This document shows, in pieces, positions 10,347 through 19,063 of a stretch of 32,862 bases of DNA. The stretch is from positions 1-32,862 of the forward strand of contig JAUHXR010000067.1 of the NCBI GenBank assembly GCA_030426845.1, read 5' to 3'. The notes under the pieces were generated by a model. The model saw nothing but the letters and a program-made list of their open reading frames with translations, was not told the origin of the DNA and made no database searches. How positions within the stretch are numbered: the stretch's first letter is position 1; every line of letters starts with the position of its first letter. This DNA comes from Polyangia bacterium (GTDB lineage Bacteria > Myxococcota_A > Polyangia > Polyangiales > Sandaracinaceae). Position numbers and translations under genes: made by a program.

Positions 10347-10448
10347 GCGCCTCGCCGTCCGCGCCTCGCCGTCCGCGCCTCGCCGTCCGCGCCTCGTCGT
10401 CTGCGCGCCTCGCCGTCCGCGCCTCGTCGTCTGCGCGCCTCGCCGTCC
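10347..10448. repeat. GC-rich tandem repeat, 14-16 bp units
   Basis: There are seven consecutive units. Three copies of GCGCCTCGCCGTCC (10347-10388) are followed by a 30-bp pair, GCGCCTCGTCGTCTGC plus GCGCCTCGCCGTCC, present twice (10389-10448). The units are directly adjacent with no spacers. The array lies in the 222-bp gap between the stop of the Cys-rich lipoprotein gene and the start of the importer operon, both on the minus strand. Confidence 0.9.
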
Positions 10449-10466
10449 AGCACCAACCCCGGACGG

Positions 10467-10751
10467 CTACTCGCGGGTGCCCATCCCGAAGGGGTTGCCG
10501 GCGCCGCGCTGACACACGAGCACGTTTCCGGCGGTCACCGCCGAGCAGGACCAGCCTCGCGGGCACTCCTCGCTGCTCGCGCAGCTCCGGGTGCACACGG
10601 CGTCGTCGCCCGCGATCCCGGCGACGCAGATGCCGTGCTCGCACTCGTCCGCCTGCGCGCAGGCCTCCCCGATCGGCTTGTCGCGCGCGCCGCCGCAGCC
10701 GCCGAGGCAGAGGGCGGCGAGCAGACCGAGGCGAGGCAGCAGGCGGTGCAT
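10467..10751 (-). CDS. Small Cys-rich lipoprotein
   Basis: This encodes 94 aa. The ATG (complement of 10749-10751) gives a clean lipoprotein signal, MHRLLPRLGLLAALCLGGC, lipidated at Cys19. Upstream in-frame ATGs would bury the signal and are rejected. The mature part has eight further Cys in a pattern CAQADECEHGICV...CTRSCASSEECPRGWSC, suggesting four disulfides in an extracytoplasmic knot-like domain. Similar Cys-rich modules are frequent in myxobacterial surface lipoproteins. No function is known. Confidence 0.8.
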   Translation of the reverse strand: MHRLLPRLGLLAALCLGGCGGARDKPIGEACAQADECEHGICVAGIAGDDAVCTRSCASSEECPRGWSCSAVTAGNVLVCQRGAGNPFGMGTRE

Positions 10752-11064
10752 GGCCCGGATGGTGGCCGATCTGCGCACGAGAGCAACGCGATCGTTCGTT
10801 TGAAAAGAGATCGCTGTCAGCTCGAGCAAACAGTCGATCGCCTTTGGATCACCACGATCGCGTAGCGATGCCGATCCCCGTGCACCTAGCTTGGATCTCG
10901 AGCGGAGAGCCAGGGTTCTAAGTGGCTGAGAATACTGTGGAAAAGCAAAAGTGTCCTCGGCTTGCACATTTTCTTTGACACGATTCGTTTCATGCGAATA
11001 CATTCGCCGTCACCCAAGCAGAGCGATCGTCCAAGACGATCCCCGTTAGTGCTGAGACGCATCG
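10752..11064. other. 313-bp intergenic region, unusually AT-rich for this window
   Basis: This separates the divergent Cys-rich lipoprotein (minus) and MerR-like (plus) genes. It is visibly richer in A/T than the rest of the window, especially 10795-11010. It contains one clear plus-strand promoter (10975-11004). No RNA gene or reading frame with coding character is recognised in it. Confidence 0.6.
10975..11004 (+). promoter_or_regulatory. Sigma-70-like promoter of the MerR-like/sigma-4-like operon
   Basis: TTGACA (10975-10980), an 18-bp spacer and TACATT (10999-11004) form the best housekeeping-type promoter in the window. The predicted transcript would start near 11011, leaving a leader of about 54 nt before the ATG at 11065. 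Confidence 0.6.
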
Positions 11065-11592
11065 ATGGCCAACCCGACCAAACAGGCCTGGACCGAAGAG
11101 GAGCTGAGCGCGGTAGAGCGCGCTCACCCCGAGGGCATGACCGTCCAGCAGATCGTCGACGCCTTCTCGGCGCGAGGGGATCGGCTGACCGAGGCGACGT
11201 TCCGCAAGTACGTGCAGCTCGGGCTGCTGCCGCGCAGCCGGCGCGTGGCTCGCGGGCGCAAGAAGCGCGGCTCCCAGGGCCTCTATCCCGTCTCGGTGGT
11301 CCGGCAGATCGACGAGATCCGCCGGCTGATGGCCGCCGGCTACACGATGGAAGAGATCCAGCGGGAGTTCCTCTTCATCCGCGGCGACATCGACGCGATG
11401 GGGCGTCAGCTCGCGCGGATCGTGTCGGCGGTGGAGCAGGCGCTCGACGAGCGCGGCGAAGCCGACGCCGACGACTTCGCGACCCATGAGCTGGGCGCGG
11501 TCAAGGAGCTCGGGGCGCAGCTGATCGCGCGCCTCGAGCGCATCGAGAAGCGGATGTCGATGCGCGCGCGGATGGCGCGCGCGGTCGTTTAG
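11065..11592 (+). CDS. MerR-like winged-helix transcriptional regulator
   Basis: This encodes 175 aa. Residues about 20-90 fit a MerR-type DNA-binding domain: a first helix-turn-helix ([33 protein letters not shown], where [10 protein letters not shown] corresponds to the MerR RYYEREGLLP signature), a basic wing ([17 protein letters not shown]) and a second helical pair ([24 protein letters not shown]). Residues about 105-170 look like a coiled-coil dimerisation helix. There is no C-terminal metal- or drug-binding domain and no Cys, so the signal is unknown. The gene lies 52 bp upstream of the sigma-region-4-like gene on the same strand, and the two probably share the promoter at 10975-11004. 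Confidence 0.85.
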   Translation: MANPTKQAWTEEELSAVERAHPEGMTVQQIVDAFSARGDRLTEATFRKYVQLGLLPRSRRVARGRKKRGSQGLYPVSVVRQIDEIRRLMAAGYTMEEIQREFLFIRGDIDAMGRQLARIVSAVEQALDERGEADADDFATHELGAVKELGAQLIARLERIEKRMSMRARMARAVV

Positions 11593-11644
11593 GGGGACGG
11601 GCGCGCCGGGCGAGGGCGGCGCCGCGGACCCGCAGGGAGGAACC

Positions 11645-12211
<567 letters not shown>

Positions 12212-12232
12212 GGCCGCCGGGCCGCCGGGGGG

Positions 12233-12715
12233 CTACTCCTCCTCGTCCGCCCCGCGGCCCCGCGCGCGCTTGGTCGTCTCGTCCACCGCGCGCATCACGT
12301 CCTTGGTGAAGCGCCCGAGCTCCTGCCCGAGCTCCTTGGCCAGCGGCTCGGCCGCGTCGCTGACGCGGCCGACCACGCGGCGCACCTCTTTGGTGGCTTG
12401 CTTGACCGACGGGTCGCGGGCGGCCCGGCCGAAGAGGAGGCTCGCGGCGTTCCGGAAGTGGTCCACCGCCTCGAGCAGCTCCTCCTTCGCGCGCCGCTCC
12501 GAGTCGTCCACCGCGCCGGTCGCGTCGACGCCCTCGGCGTGGGCCTCCGCGGTCGGCGCGTCCGGCCCCGCGCCCGACGGCCCCGCGCTCGACAGCCCCG
12601 CGCCCGACGGCCCCGCGCTCGACGACGCAGGGGCCTTCGCGCGAGCGCTCGGGGGCGCCTCGCCGGTGTCCTGCGCGCTCGCGTCCGCGCCCGTGTCCTC
12701 GGTGTCGTTGGCCAT
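12233..12715 (-). CDS. Hypothetical protein, disordered N-terminus and charged helical C-terminus
   Basis: This encodes 160 aa. Residues 1-70 are low complexity (Ala, Ser, Gly, Pro, Asp) with an imperfect repeat of SSAGPSGAG. Residues about 72-150 are strongly helical and charged (RRAKEELLEAVDHFRNAASLLFG, VKQATKEVRRVVGRVSDAAEPLAKELGQELGRF), compatible with an amphipathic membrane- or protein-binding helix bundle. No known family is recognised and there is no signal peptide. A TAGCTC hexamer lies 5 nt before the ATG. It is convergent with the sigma-4-like gene. Confidence 0.65.
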   Translation of the reverse strand: MANDTEDTGADASAQDTGEAPPSARAKAPASSSAGPSGAGLSSAGPSGAGPDAPTAEAHAEGVDATGAVDDSERRAKEELLEAVDHFRNAASLLFGRAARDPSVKQATKEVRRVVGRVSDAAEPLAKELGQELGRFTKDVMRAVDETTKRARGRGADEEE

Positions 12716-12874
12716 GCCCTGAGCTAGCGCATCGGGAGCGGTCTGACGAGCGGATCCAGACCGGCCTGCGCGGGGTCGGTCCGGCGCCGGTCGCGCTGCG
12801 TTGAGGCTACGGGCTCCGGTCGGGGCCGCCGCCGGGGCAGGCGCGAGGGCAGGGGCAAGCTGGGTTGTGGCGGC

Positions 12875-14956
12875 TCACTCGCAGGTGGGGCGCCAGATGA
12901 GGACCTCGTTGTTGTTCTCGCGGCACTCGTTGATCGCCCCGCCGCCGCCCTCGAGCTCGGTCGGATCGTCGATGAGCGCGTAGTACGAGATCGGGTCGGA
13001 CGGGTCGATCATCAGCTCGACCGTGACGTCGACGCTGTCGCCCTCCGGCGCGAGGCCGCGCGGGGTGGTCACCTCGGCGACCCGCTCCCCGAGCGCCACC
13101 GGCCCGCGGTAGAAGCCGACGACGACGCCCGCGCCCGCGCGCTCGAGGCCGTAGTTCGCCACCGTGACGGTCACGCGGATACGGTCGGGCGAGAGGCACT
13201 CGTAGCTTCCGTGGCCGCCCCAGAGGTCGGGCACCACGAGCACGTCCATCGGGTCGCCTTCGCGGAGGTTCTGGCGGTAGGCGTTGAGCTCCCGCCACGA
13301 CGGCTCCTCCCCCATCGGGAGGGTGCCGTCCTCGTTGATGTTCGTGATGTGGTAGGCGTGCTGGTTCCAGATGCGACGGGCCCCCACCCAGCGGCCGCGC
13401 GCGTCGCCCCAGATCTCGACGCCGGGGTCGGTCCAGAAGTCGCGGATGAAGAAGGCCTCCGCGTTCGAGCTGAACACGATCTCCGCGTCGCCGTCGTTGT
13501 CGACGTCCGCGATGACCGGGTTCTCGGTCCGCGTGCGCGAGCTGTTGGCGTGCTCGAAGAGGACGCGGCCGGTCGTCCCGTCGTAGACGCGGAAGTGGTA
13601 CTGGTCGTTGTAGACGACCTCCGCGCGGCCGTCGCCGTTGAAGTCGAACACGCTCGACCCGGTCCCCGCCGAGGAGCCGTCGCCCGTCGGCGAGGCCCAC
13701 CGCAGGCCACGGCCCGTGCAGCCGGATGGGCGCGGCGACTGCTCGCAGTCCAGGTCGTAGACGCCGTAGAGCCCGCCGTGCGCGATGCCGATCTCGGGGT
13801 GGCCGTCGCCGTCGAAGTCGGCGACCGTGGGCGCGCCGCCGACCGCGGTGGTGGTGCGGCCCTCGATGATGCGGACGTACTCGACCGCGCCGGTGCGCCC
13901 GTTGAGGATGTAGAAGTAGCCACGCGAGGTCAGGATGACCTCGGGCCCAGGCACCGACGGCATCATGTCCGCGACCGCGCAGAGCCCGTCACCGATGGTG
14001 TCCTGGTTCCAGTAGATGTCGCCGTTGGCGCGGAACGCGGTGCGGCCGGCGATGACCTCCTGGACGCCGTCCTCGTCGAGGTCGGCCACGCACGAGATCG
14101 GTCCGAGGAACTCGTTGGTCCCGCGGGTCGTGATGGACGAGTCGCCGACGAAGCGCCGGTCGCCGGTGCGACCCTCGAGCACGTTGCGGCCCACCACCAC
14201 CTCGACGTCGCCGTCGCCCTCGAGGTCCGCGAGGGTCACCGCCGTGCCGATCGTCCGCTGGAAGCGGTCGCCGCGGTCGCGCGCGGTGGGGAACGGCGAC
14301 TCCCAGAGGAGCGTCCCGTCGTGATTGACGGCCACCGTGCCGCTGTAGATGCCGAGCGCCAGGAACTCGGGGAGCCCGTCGCCGTCGATGTCACCGGTCG
14401 CGACGTTCCCCGTCGCCTCGTAGGGCCCGAGATCGCCGGTGTTCGGCGGGTAGCTGAGGGTGGTCTGGGTCGCGGGGTCCCAGATCCGCAGGATGCCGCG
14501 CTCCTCGCCCCGCAGGGTCGCGTAGCTGATGAACGCGATGACCGTCTGGTCGATGCCGTCGGTGGGGTTGGGGTCGATGACGACCGGCGTGCTACACACG
14601 TGGGTCGAGTCGGCGTGCTCGATCGGGCCGTCCGGCCAGCGGGTCTCGAGGACCGGGTCGTCGAACGCGAAGACGGTCGGCTCGATCCGGCAGGTGCTCG
14701 GGTCGGGCGGGGTCGGCGGGGGCGGCTCGATATCCGGGCCGGCGTCGAACCCTCCGTCGACGCCGCCGTCGAAGCCCGCGTCACGCTCGCCCGCGTCGGG
14801 GTAGTAGATCTGCCCATCCGGGCCGATGACGGCGCCGTCCGGTAGACCGGCGTCGTCTCCGTTGCCGTGGCTCAGCCAGCAGCCCGGGAGGAGCGCGCCG
14901 GTGAGGAGGGCGAGCGCCGCGGCGGTCGTCAGGGAGAGGGGGGAGGGGTTCTTCAC
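12875..14956 (-). CDS. Lipoprotein with FG-GAP/VCBS repeats (beta-propeller type)
   Basis: This encodes 693 aa. The GTG (complement of 14954-14956), with AGGAG just upstream, begins a lipoprotein signal ending LLPGC (Cys26). A linker rich in Asp, Gly and Pro follows to about residue 90. Six Asp-rich calcium-binding-like repeats are seen: DIDGDGLPEF, DLEGDGDVEV, DLDEDGVQEV, DFDGDGHPEI, DFNGDGRAEV and DVDNDGDAEI. These are typical of FG-GAP/VCBS propellers. The last about 90 residues (RIRVTVTVANYGLERAGAGV) look like a CARDB-type immunoglobulin-like domain. This class of large surface lipoprotein is abundant in myxobacteria; adhesion or matrix roles are proposed for the family but cannot be shown here. 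Confidence 0.9.
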   Translation of the reverse strand: MKNPSPLSLTTAAALALLTGALLPGCWLSHGNGDDAGLPDGAVIGPDGQIYYPDAGERDAGFDGGVDGGFDAGPDIEPPPPTPPDPSTCRIEPTVFAFDDPVLETRWPDGPIEHADSTHVCSTPVVIDPNPTDGIDQTVIAFISYATLRGEERGILRIWDPATQTTLSYPPNTGDLGPYEATGNVATGDIDGDGLPEFLALGIYSGTVAVNHDGTLLWESPFPTARDRGDRFQRTIGTAVTLADLEGDGDVEVVVGRNVLEGRTGDRRFVGDSSITTRGTNEFLGPISCVADLDEDGVQEVIAGRTAFRANGDIYWNQDTIGDGLCAVADMMPSVPGPEVILTSRGYFYILNGRTGAVEYVRIIEGRTTTAVGGAPTVADFDGDGHPEIGIAHGGLYGVYDLDCEQSPRPSGCTGRGLRWASPTGDGSSAGTGSSVFDFNGDGRAEVVYNDQYHFRVYDGTTGRVLFEHANSSRTRTENPVIADVDNDGDAEIVFSSNAEAFFIRDFWTDPGVEIWGDARGRWVGARRIWNQHAYHITNINEDGTLPMGEEPSWRELNAYRQNLREGDPMDVLVVPDLWGGHGSYECLSPDRIRVTVTVANYGLERAGAGVVVGFYRGPVALGERVAEVTTPRGLAPEGDSVDVTVELMIDPSDPISYYALIDDPTELEGGGGAINECRENNNEVLIWRPTCE

Positions 14957-15133
14957 GAGAGCTCCTGAGGGGGGGCGCCAGGGGATTCGAACGGAGGGCA
15001 ACCAAGCTCCGTGCCAAGCTCGCGCGGGGGTGCGAGGAGGCACCGGACACGGAACACCCCGCGTTCTCGGGGGTCGCGTCGCCCAGGTGGGCGAAGATGC
15101 CCGACCGCCGTCAGGATCCTTACGCGCGTTCGG

Positions 15134-15907
15134 TTACGCGTCGAGCCGGCGGCCCAAGGTCGCGGTGAGCGTCCCCACGCCCGACACCTCGACGTCGACG
15201 CGCTGGCCGGCGGCGAGCGGCCCGACCCCGGCCGGCGTCCCGGTGAGCACCAGGTCACCGGGCTCGAGGGTCATCACGCGCGCGATGTAGTCCACGAGGG
15301 CCGGGATGTCCCAGATCATCTGGTCGGTGCGCCCGCGCTGACGCTCCTCGCCATCCACCCGCGTCACCAGCTCGAGCGCGTCGAGCGGGCCGGGGTCGGT
15401 CTCGAGCCACGGGCCCACCACGCAGAAGGTGTCGAACCCCTTGCCCCGGGTGAACTGAACGTCGCGGCGCTGGAGGTCACGGGCCGTGACGTCGTTGGCG
15501 CAGGTGATCGCGTAGATCGCGGCCTCGGCCTCCTCGCGGGAGCCGCCCTGGAAACGGCGGCCGAGCACCACGCCGACCTCGCCCTCGTAGTCGACGCGCT
15601 CGCTCGCGGCGGGCCATCGGATGACGCCGCCGGGCCCGAGCAGCGAGCTCGGCGGCTTCAGGAAGAGGAGCGGCTCGGGCGGGACCTCGTTGCCGAGCTC
15701 CGCGGCGTGGGCGGCGTAGTTCCGCCCCACGCAGACGATCTTGGAGGGCGCCACCGGCGCCAGGAGCGGGCCGACTGGGCAGGGCTCCCCGACCGGCCGG
15801 CCTCCGCGCCACGGGGCGTCGTCGAGCGGCCGCCCGGCGGCGTCCGTCCCGTCCTCGAGGGCCACGAACCGCGCCTCCCCGTCGATCGTCGCGCGCGCCA
15901 CCCGCAT
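15134..15907 (-). CDS. Fumarylacetoacetate hydrolase (FAH) family enzyme
   Basis: This encodes 257 aa. The FAH superfamily splits or decarboxylates small 2-oxo acids such as acylpyruvates or fumarylpyruvate, with a divalent metal. Visible motifs are KIVCVGRNYAAHAAELGNEVP, LFLKPPSSLLG, the metal-binding YEGEVGVVLG (Glu residues) and ANDVTARDLQ (Asp), KGFDTFCVVGPW, and the end VLTGTPAGVGPL. The length matches single-domain bacterial members. The short N-terminal lead and domain order resemble the acylpyruvase/YcgM branch, but the substrate is not certain. The GATAAA at 15916-15921 (minus strand) lies 8 nt before the ATG. Confidence 0.92.
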   Translation of the reverse strand: MRVARATIDGEARFVALEDGTDAAGRPLDDAPWRGGRPVGEPCPVGPLLAPVAPSKIVCVGRNYAAHAAELGNEVPPEPLLFLKPPSSLLGPGGVIRWPAASERVDYEGEVGVVLGRRFQGGSREEAEAAIYAITCANDVTARDLQRRDVQFTRGKGFDTFCVVGPWLETDPGPLDALELVTRVDGEERQRGRTDQMIWDIPALVDYIARVMTLEPGDLVLTGTPAGVGPLAAGQRVDVEVSGVGTLTATLGRRLDA

Positions 15908-15966
15908 CCGGACGCTTTATCACGCGCCGGCGCCGGGGGCATCGCGTGGTGCTCTCGCGGGAGGGG

Positions 15967-17187
15967 CTACTGCTGGACGATCACGATGGTCGCGTCGTCG
16001 GTGAAGCGGATCGCGCCGTTCTCGCCGCCGCAGCTCCAGCAGGTGCTCCACAGCAGCTCGCCCCGGGTGGCCGGATCGCGGAGGATCGCGAAGGAGGTCT
16101 CCGGCTCCTCGACCACGAAGCTCGCGGCGTGCAGGAAGCGGTCGCCGCCCATCGGGTAGAGCGCGACGAGGAGCGCGGCGTCGGCGGTGCGGCCGGAGAC
16201 GATCCAGACCTCCTCGCCCACCGAAGGGGACCACGCGAAGGGCGCCGTGGCCAGCTCCCAGTGCATCTCCTCCACCGTGGCCCCGCCGCGCGCGAGCGCC
16301 TGGACCCCGGCCGACTCGCCGGCGACCTCGAAGCCCTCGGCGAAGCGGGCGAGCGGCTCGATCGACGCGAAGATCGCGCGCCAGCGGTCCGGCGGCACGT
16401 CGAGCTCGCGGAACTGCCGGCGCAGGCCCACGTCCGGGTAGCTCGCCTCCGAGCGCGCGCCGCCGCAGCAGCGGAACGCGAGGGCGCGCCCGCCTCCGGC
16501 CGGGTTGACCGCGTGGCGCGTCCCACAACGATGGGCGGCCGGGCTGTCCTCGGGCCGCCCGCCGCGCGCGACCGCCGTCCGCTCGAGCACCGCGAGGCGC
16601 GGTGGCGCGTCGCTCGCGGTCCACTCCGGGGCGCGCACGCCGAGATCGAGCACGCCGTCCGGGGAGGCGCAGGCGGTGACGTCCTCGAGGCAGGCGGCGA
16701 CGTCGAGCTCCTCGCCGGTCGCGAAGCTCGCCTCGCCGTCTCCGCGGCACGCCCGCTCCCACTCCAGCTCGTCGCAGAGCCGGCGCCCCTCGGCCTCGCA
16801 CAGGGCCTGCGCCTCGCGGCGGGTGGCCGCAAGGGTGGGGGGACGCGCGGGATCGTTCGGGTAGGGCAGCCGATCGATGTCGAACCCGTCGAGCTCGATC
16901 GGCGCCAGGTCCGCCTCGACCGACGGACGACGCCCGGGCAGGCCCGGTCGGCTGCCGGCGCGCAGGGCCCCCGCGGGGATCGAGACGACCTCACCCGCCC
17001 GCGGCGGCGCGACCGCGGGGCGCGCGGGGGTGGGCGGCGGCGGCGGTGAGGGCGTAGCCACCGCCACCGCGGACGGAGGCGTGGGAGGCGGCGCCGCCCG
17101 AGGCCCGGCGTCGACGGCGGCCGAGGGCGTGGAGCAGCCCGCCCCGAGGAGGGCGAGCACCAGCCGGAGGGTGGTCAGGCGTCGCAC
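15967..17187 (-). CDS. Lipoprotein with FGE-sulfatase-like domain and extra C-terminal domain
   Basis: This encodes 406 aa, starting at a GTG (complement of 17185-17187). The signal MRRLTTLRLVLALLGAGC suggests lipidation at Cys18. A Pro/Ala-rich linker follows to about residue 65. Residues about 66-240 resemble the formylglycine-generating-enzyme (FGE/SUMF1) fold: VVSIPAGALRAGS, ELDGFDIDRLPYPND, TRREAQALCEAEGRRLCDELEWERACRG, and a late ALAFRCCGG where the family ends GFRC. The fold is often used structurally, and the catalytic Cys pair cannot be confirmed here. Residues about 245-406 are an additional domain with paired Cys (STCWSCGGENG) that I do not recognise. TAGGGT lies 6 nt before the GTG. 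Confidence 0.78.
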   Translation of the reverse strand: MRRLTTLRLVLALLGAGCSTPSAAVDAGPRAAPPPTPPSAVAVATPSPPPPPTPARPAVAPPRAGEVVSIPAGALRAGSRPGLPGRRPSVEADLAPIELDGFDIDRLPYPNDPARPPTLAATRREAQALCEAEGRRLCDELEWERACRGDGEASFATGEELDVAACLEDVTACASPDGVLDLGVRAPEWTASDAPPRLAVLERTAVARGGRPEDSPAAHRCGTRHAVNPAGGGRALAFRCCGGARSEASYPDVGLRRQFRELDVPPDRWRAIFASIEPLARFAEGFEVAGESAGVQALARGGATVEEMHWELATAPFAWSPSVGEEVWIVSGRTADAALLVALYPMGGDRFLHAASFVVEEPETSFAILRDPATRGELLWSTCWSCGGENGAIRFTDDATIVIVQQ

Positions 17188-17193
17188 GGCCCG

Positions 17194-17222
17194 ACCCTAT
17201 CGACCGGGGGATCGCGCACCAA
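17194..17222 (-). promoter_or_regulatory. Promoter of the FGE-like lipoprotein gene
   Basis: On the minus strand, TTGGTG (complement of 17217-17222), a 17-bp spacer and TAGGGT (complement of 17194-17199) are followed by 6 nt and then the GTG start. This implies a leaderless transcript. Confidence 0.4.
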
Positions 17223-17273
17223 CTTTTCGAGCGTCGCGCGCGCTCGAGCTGCGCGCTGTCGGCGGAGACAGCC

Positions 17274-17293
17274 GGCCTAGAGTCTGCTAGGCC
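17274..17293 (+). promoter_or_regulatory. Perfect inverted repeat over the putative rnpB -10
   Basis: GGCCTAG (17274-17280) and CTAGGCC (17287-17293) are perfect inverted copies separated by AGTCTG. The TAGAGT at 17278-17283, a plausible -10 for the RNase P RNA, lies inside. It could be an operator, or a hairpin at the very 5' end of the precursor RNA. Confidence 0.4.
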
Positions 17294-17295
17294 AC

Positions 17296-17680
17296 CGCGG
17301 TCGGAGCGGTCCAGGTGATCGCTGGCTCGCCCCTCGGGGCGGGCGGGAGGAAAGTCCGAGCTCCACAGAGCAGGATGCCAGCTAACGGCTGGTAGGGGTG
17401 ACCCTCAGGAAAGTGCCACAGAGAGCAGACCGCCCCGCCTCGCGCGGGGTAAGGGTGAAAGGGTGAGGTAAGAGCTCACCGGGCCGGCGGTAACGTCGGT
17501 CGCACGGCAAACCCCATCCGGAGCAAGACCGAATAGGGAAGCGTCAGGGCGGCTCGTCCTTGCTTCCGGGTTGTGTCGCTCGAGGTCCGCGGCGACGCGG
17601 ATCCTAGACGAATGATCGCCACCCGCGACCCCGGCGACGGACGCGGGAACAGAACTCGGCTTACGGGCCCTCCGACCGCG
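17296..17680 (+). ncRNA. rnpB: RNase P RNA (bacterial class A)
   Basis: This is the catalytic RNA that cuts the 5' leader from pre-tRNAs. It was placed by conserved blocks: GAGGAAAGTCC (17347-17357), CACAGAGAGCAGACCGCC (about 17417-17433), GGTAAGGGTGAAAGGGTG (17448-17465), the GCAAACCCCATCCGGAGCAA block (from about 17507), TAGACGAATGATCGCC (17603-17618) and ACAGAACTCGGCTTACGGG (from 17649). The two ends form an 11-bp P1 helix, CGCGGTCGGAG (17296-17306) with CTCCGACCGCG (17670-17680), which fixes the boundaries to within a few bases. A TAGAGT -10 lies about 13 nt upstream. About 385 nt is a normal length. Open frames drawn through this stretch are spurious. Confidence 0.96.
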
Positions 17681-17681
17681 C

Positions 17682-17708
17682 CGCCGCTCCCACCCGGGGG
17701 TGGCGGCG
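17682..17708 (+). terminator. Possible rnpB terminator hairpin
   Basis: CGCCG (17682-17686) and CCACC (17690-17694) face GGTGG (17699-17703) and CGGCG (17704-17708). The stem is followed by TGTCTATTT, a short T-containing tail. It directly follows the P1 helix of rnpB. Confidence 0.4.
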
Positions 17709-17838
17709 TGTCTATTTCGAGCGGCCCGATCGAGGAGAGCGACGAGCGCGACCCCAAGAGGAAACCGCTTCGGGCGCTCGCCGCCACCGGCGGACGCGAA
17801 ACCTGTGCACGAGCCGAGGAAACCAGCGAAAGCCTTGG

Positions 17839-18510
17839 TTATGGCTGGTCTTTTCGGGCCCAGCCTGCGCTCAGGATGTCGCGGTCCTCGAGGGCCTCGA
17901 CCCGGTACAGGTGGCGCGGCCGGATGCTGGTGAAGCGATCCAGGCGCATGCGCACCCGCAGCAACCCGTCGAGCAGCGGCAGCCGATCGAGATCGCCGGG
18001 GGCGCCGACCTCGAGCAGCAGCTCGTCCAGCGCGTCGTGCGCCTGCGGGGGGTGGAACACCATCCCCGGCGCGAGCGCGAGGGCGTCGCCGAGGACGAGC
18101 ACCCGACCGTCGAACCGGTCGCCCGGGCGGGTGGCCGAGGGCTCGAGGCGGTAGCGCGCCCCTCCGATCCGGTCGACGAGCAGGCCGCCCTCGCGCGCCT
18201 CGTAGAGGCTCCGCGCGCTCGTCAACAACGCCTGGGCCACCTCGCGGTCCCGCTCGTCGCCCGCGCCCCGGCGCAGCCAGCGGGCCGCCGGGGCCTCGCC
18301 GTCGGCCGTGCGGTGCTCACAGAGGAACCAGTCGAAGAAGAACTGGATGCGCTCCTCGTAGCAGGCGTCGCCCGGCTCGAACGCGCCGGTGTCGGCGTGG
18401 AACAGCGCGCGCGCGCGCTCGAGCTCGGCGCCGTCGTCCTCGGCGGTGAGGTCCGCGAGCATCCGCTCGAGCACGGTCTCGAGGATCGCCGTGGGGATGG
18501 CCTCGGGCAT
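17839..18510 (-). CDS. Hypothetical protein
   Basis: This encodes 223 aa from the ATG complementary to 18508-18510; upstream in-frame ATGs would overlap the divergent gene. No signal peptide or membrane segment is seen. The N-terminal half is acidic and helical (ILETVLERMLADLTAEDDGAE), with an aromatic block, EERIQFFFDWFLCEHR. The C-terminal half looks like beta-rich strands (GGARYRLEPSATRPGDRFDG, VLVLGDALALAPGMVFHPP). The codon usage looks genuine. I do not recognise the family. The gene is convergent with rnpB and divergent from the cytochrome cassette, starting 82 bp from it. Confidence 0.7.
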   Translation of the reverse strand: MPEAIPTAILETVLERMLADLTAEDDGAELERARALFHADTGAFEPGDACYEERIQFFFDWFLCEHRTADGEAPAARWLRRGAGDERDREVAQALLTSARSLYEAREGGLLVDRIGGARYRLEPSATRPGDRFDGRVLVLGDALALAPGMVFHPPQAHDALDELLLEVGAPGDLDRLPLLDGLLRVRMRLDRFTSIRPRHLYRVEALEDRDILSAGWARKDQP

Positions 18511-18592
18511 CGCGGGCGCAGCTTGGGATGCGCGCGGCGCCGCGTCCAGACTTGACAGCCAGGGGTCGGGGCGGGGAGATCGCGAGGGTCGG

Positions 18593-19063
18593 ATGAGCGA
18601 GCAGCCGAGCGAAGACGTCCAGCGCGCGATCGGGTTCGTCGAGGCGACGATCGCGGCCCTCGGCATCGACCCGGCCAAGACGCGCCACCGGCGCGAAGGC
18701 CACTGCACCTACGCGCTGCGGCGCGGCAGCGCGCGCATCCTCGTCGCGGTGCACGCCCCGAACGCGTCGCTCGCCGAGGGGCGGCTCCGGGTGGTGGCGC
18801 CGGTGATCCGTCTCGTCGGCGATCCGGCGGAGCCAGCGGATCCGGCGCTGCTCCGGTTCCTCCTCGAGGCGAACGCGCGCGATCTCGTGGGCGCGGCCTT
18901 CGGCATCAGCGGGCCGGACGTCGTGGTCGTGGCCGAGCGCGCGGTGCGCGATCTCGACCGCTCGGAGGTCGAGGCGATGATCCGCAACGTGGGTCGCGCC
19001 GCCGACCGCTACGACGACGAGCTGTCCCGGGTGTTCGGCGCCCCGCGCGCTTCGGACGTCTGA
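18593..19063 (+). CDS. YbjN-like / type III chaperone-fold protein
   Basis: This encodes 156 aa. The ATG at 18593 follows GAGGG and is preferred to an upstream in-frame ATG that overlaps the divergent gene. The order of a helix (DVQRAIGFVEATIAALGI), a run of strands (HCTYALRRGSARILVAVHAP, LRVVAPVIRLVG), a helix (DPALLRFLLEANARDLVGAAFG), a strand (PDVVVVAERAV) and a final long helix is the pattern of YbjN and CesT-type secretion chaperones. This is a fold-level call, without sequence search support. It has no signal peptide, so it should be cytosolic. Its TGA is immediately followed by the GTG of the barrel gene, so the two are translated together. Confidence 0.7.
   Translation: MSEQPSEDVQRAIGFVEATIAALGIDPAKTRHRREGHCTYALRRGSARILVAVHAPNASLAEGRLRVVAPVIRLVGDPAEPADPALLRFLLEANARDLVGAAFGISGPDVVVVAERAVRDLDRSEVEAMIRNVGRAADRYDDELSRVFGAPRASDV

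Noticed and set aside
10347-10448. Repeat array considered as CRISPR.
   Set aside because: The units touch each other with no spacers and no cas genes are present.
14971-15060. GGGGATTCGAAC on the plus strand suggests a minus-strand tRNA T-loop.
   Set aside because: The flanking bases do not form a T-stem, no acceptor pairing or anticodon arm can be drawn, and the segment is just upstream of the FG-GAP gene start. At most it is a chance match.
15967-17187. Calling this protein an active formylglycine-generating enzyme.
   Set aside because: The fold signature is present, but no sulfatase gene is near and the catalytic Cys pair cannot be identified with confidence.
17573-18154. Open frames across rnpB and the following gap.
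   Set aside because: They cross conserved RNase P RNA core elements and have no coding character.
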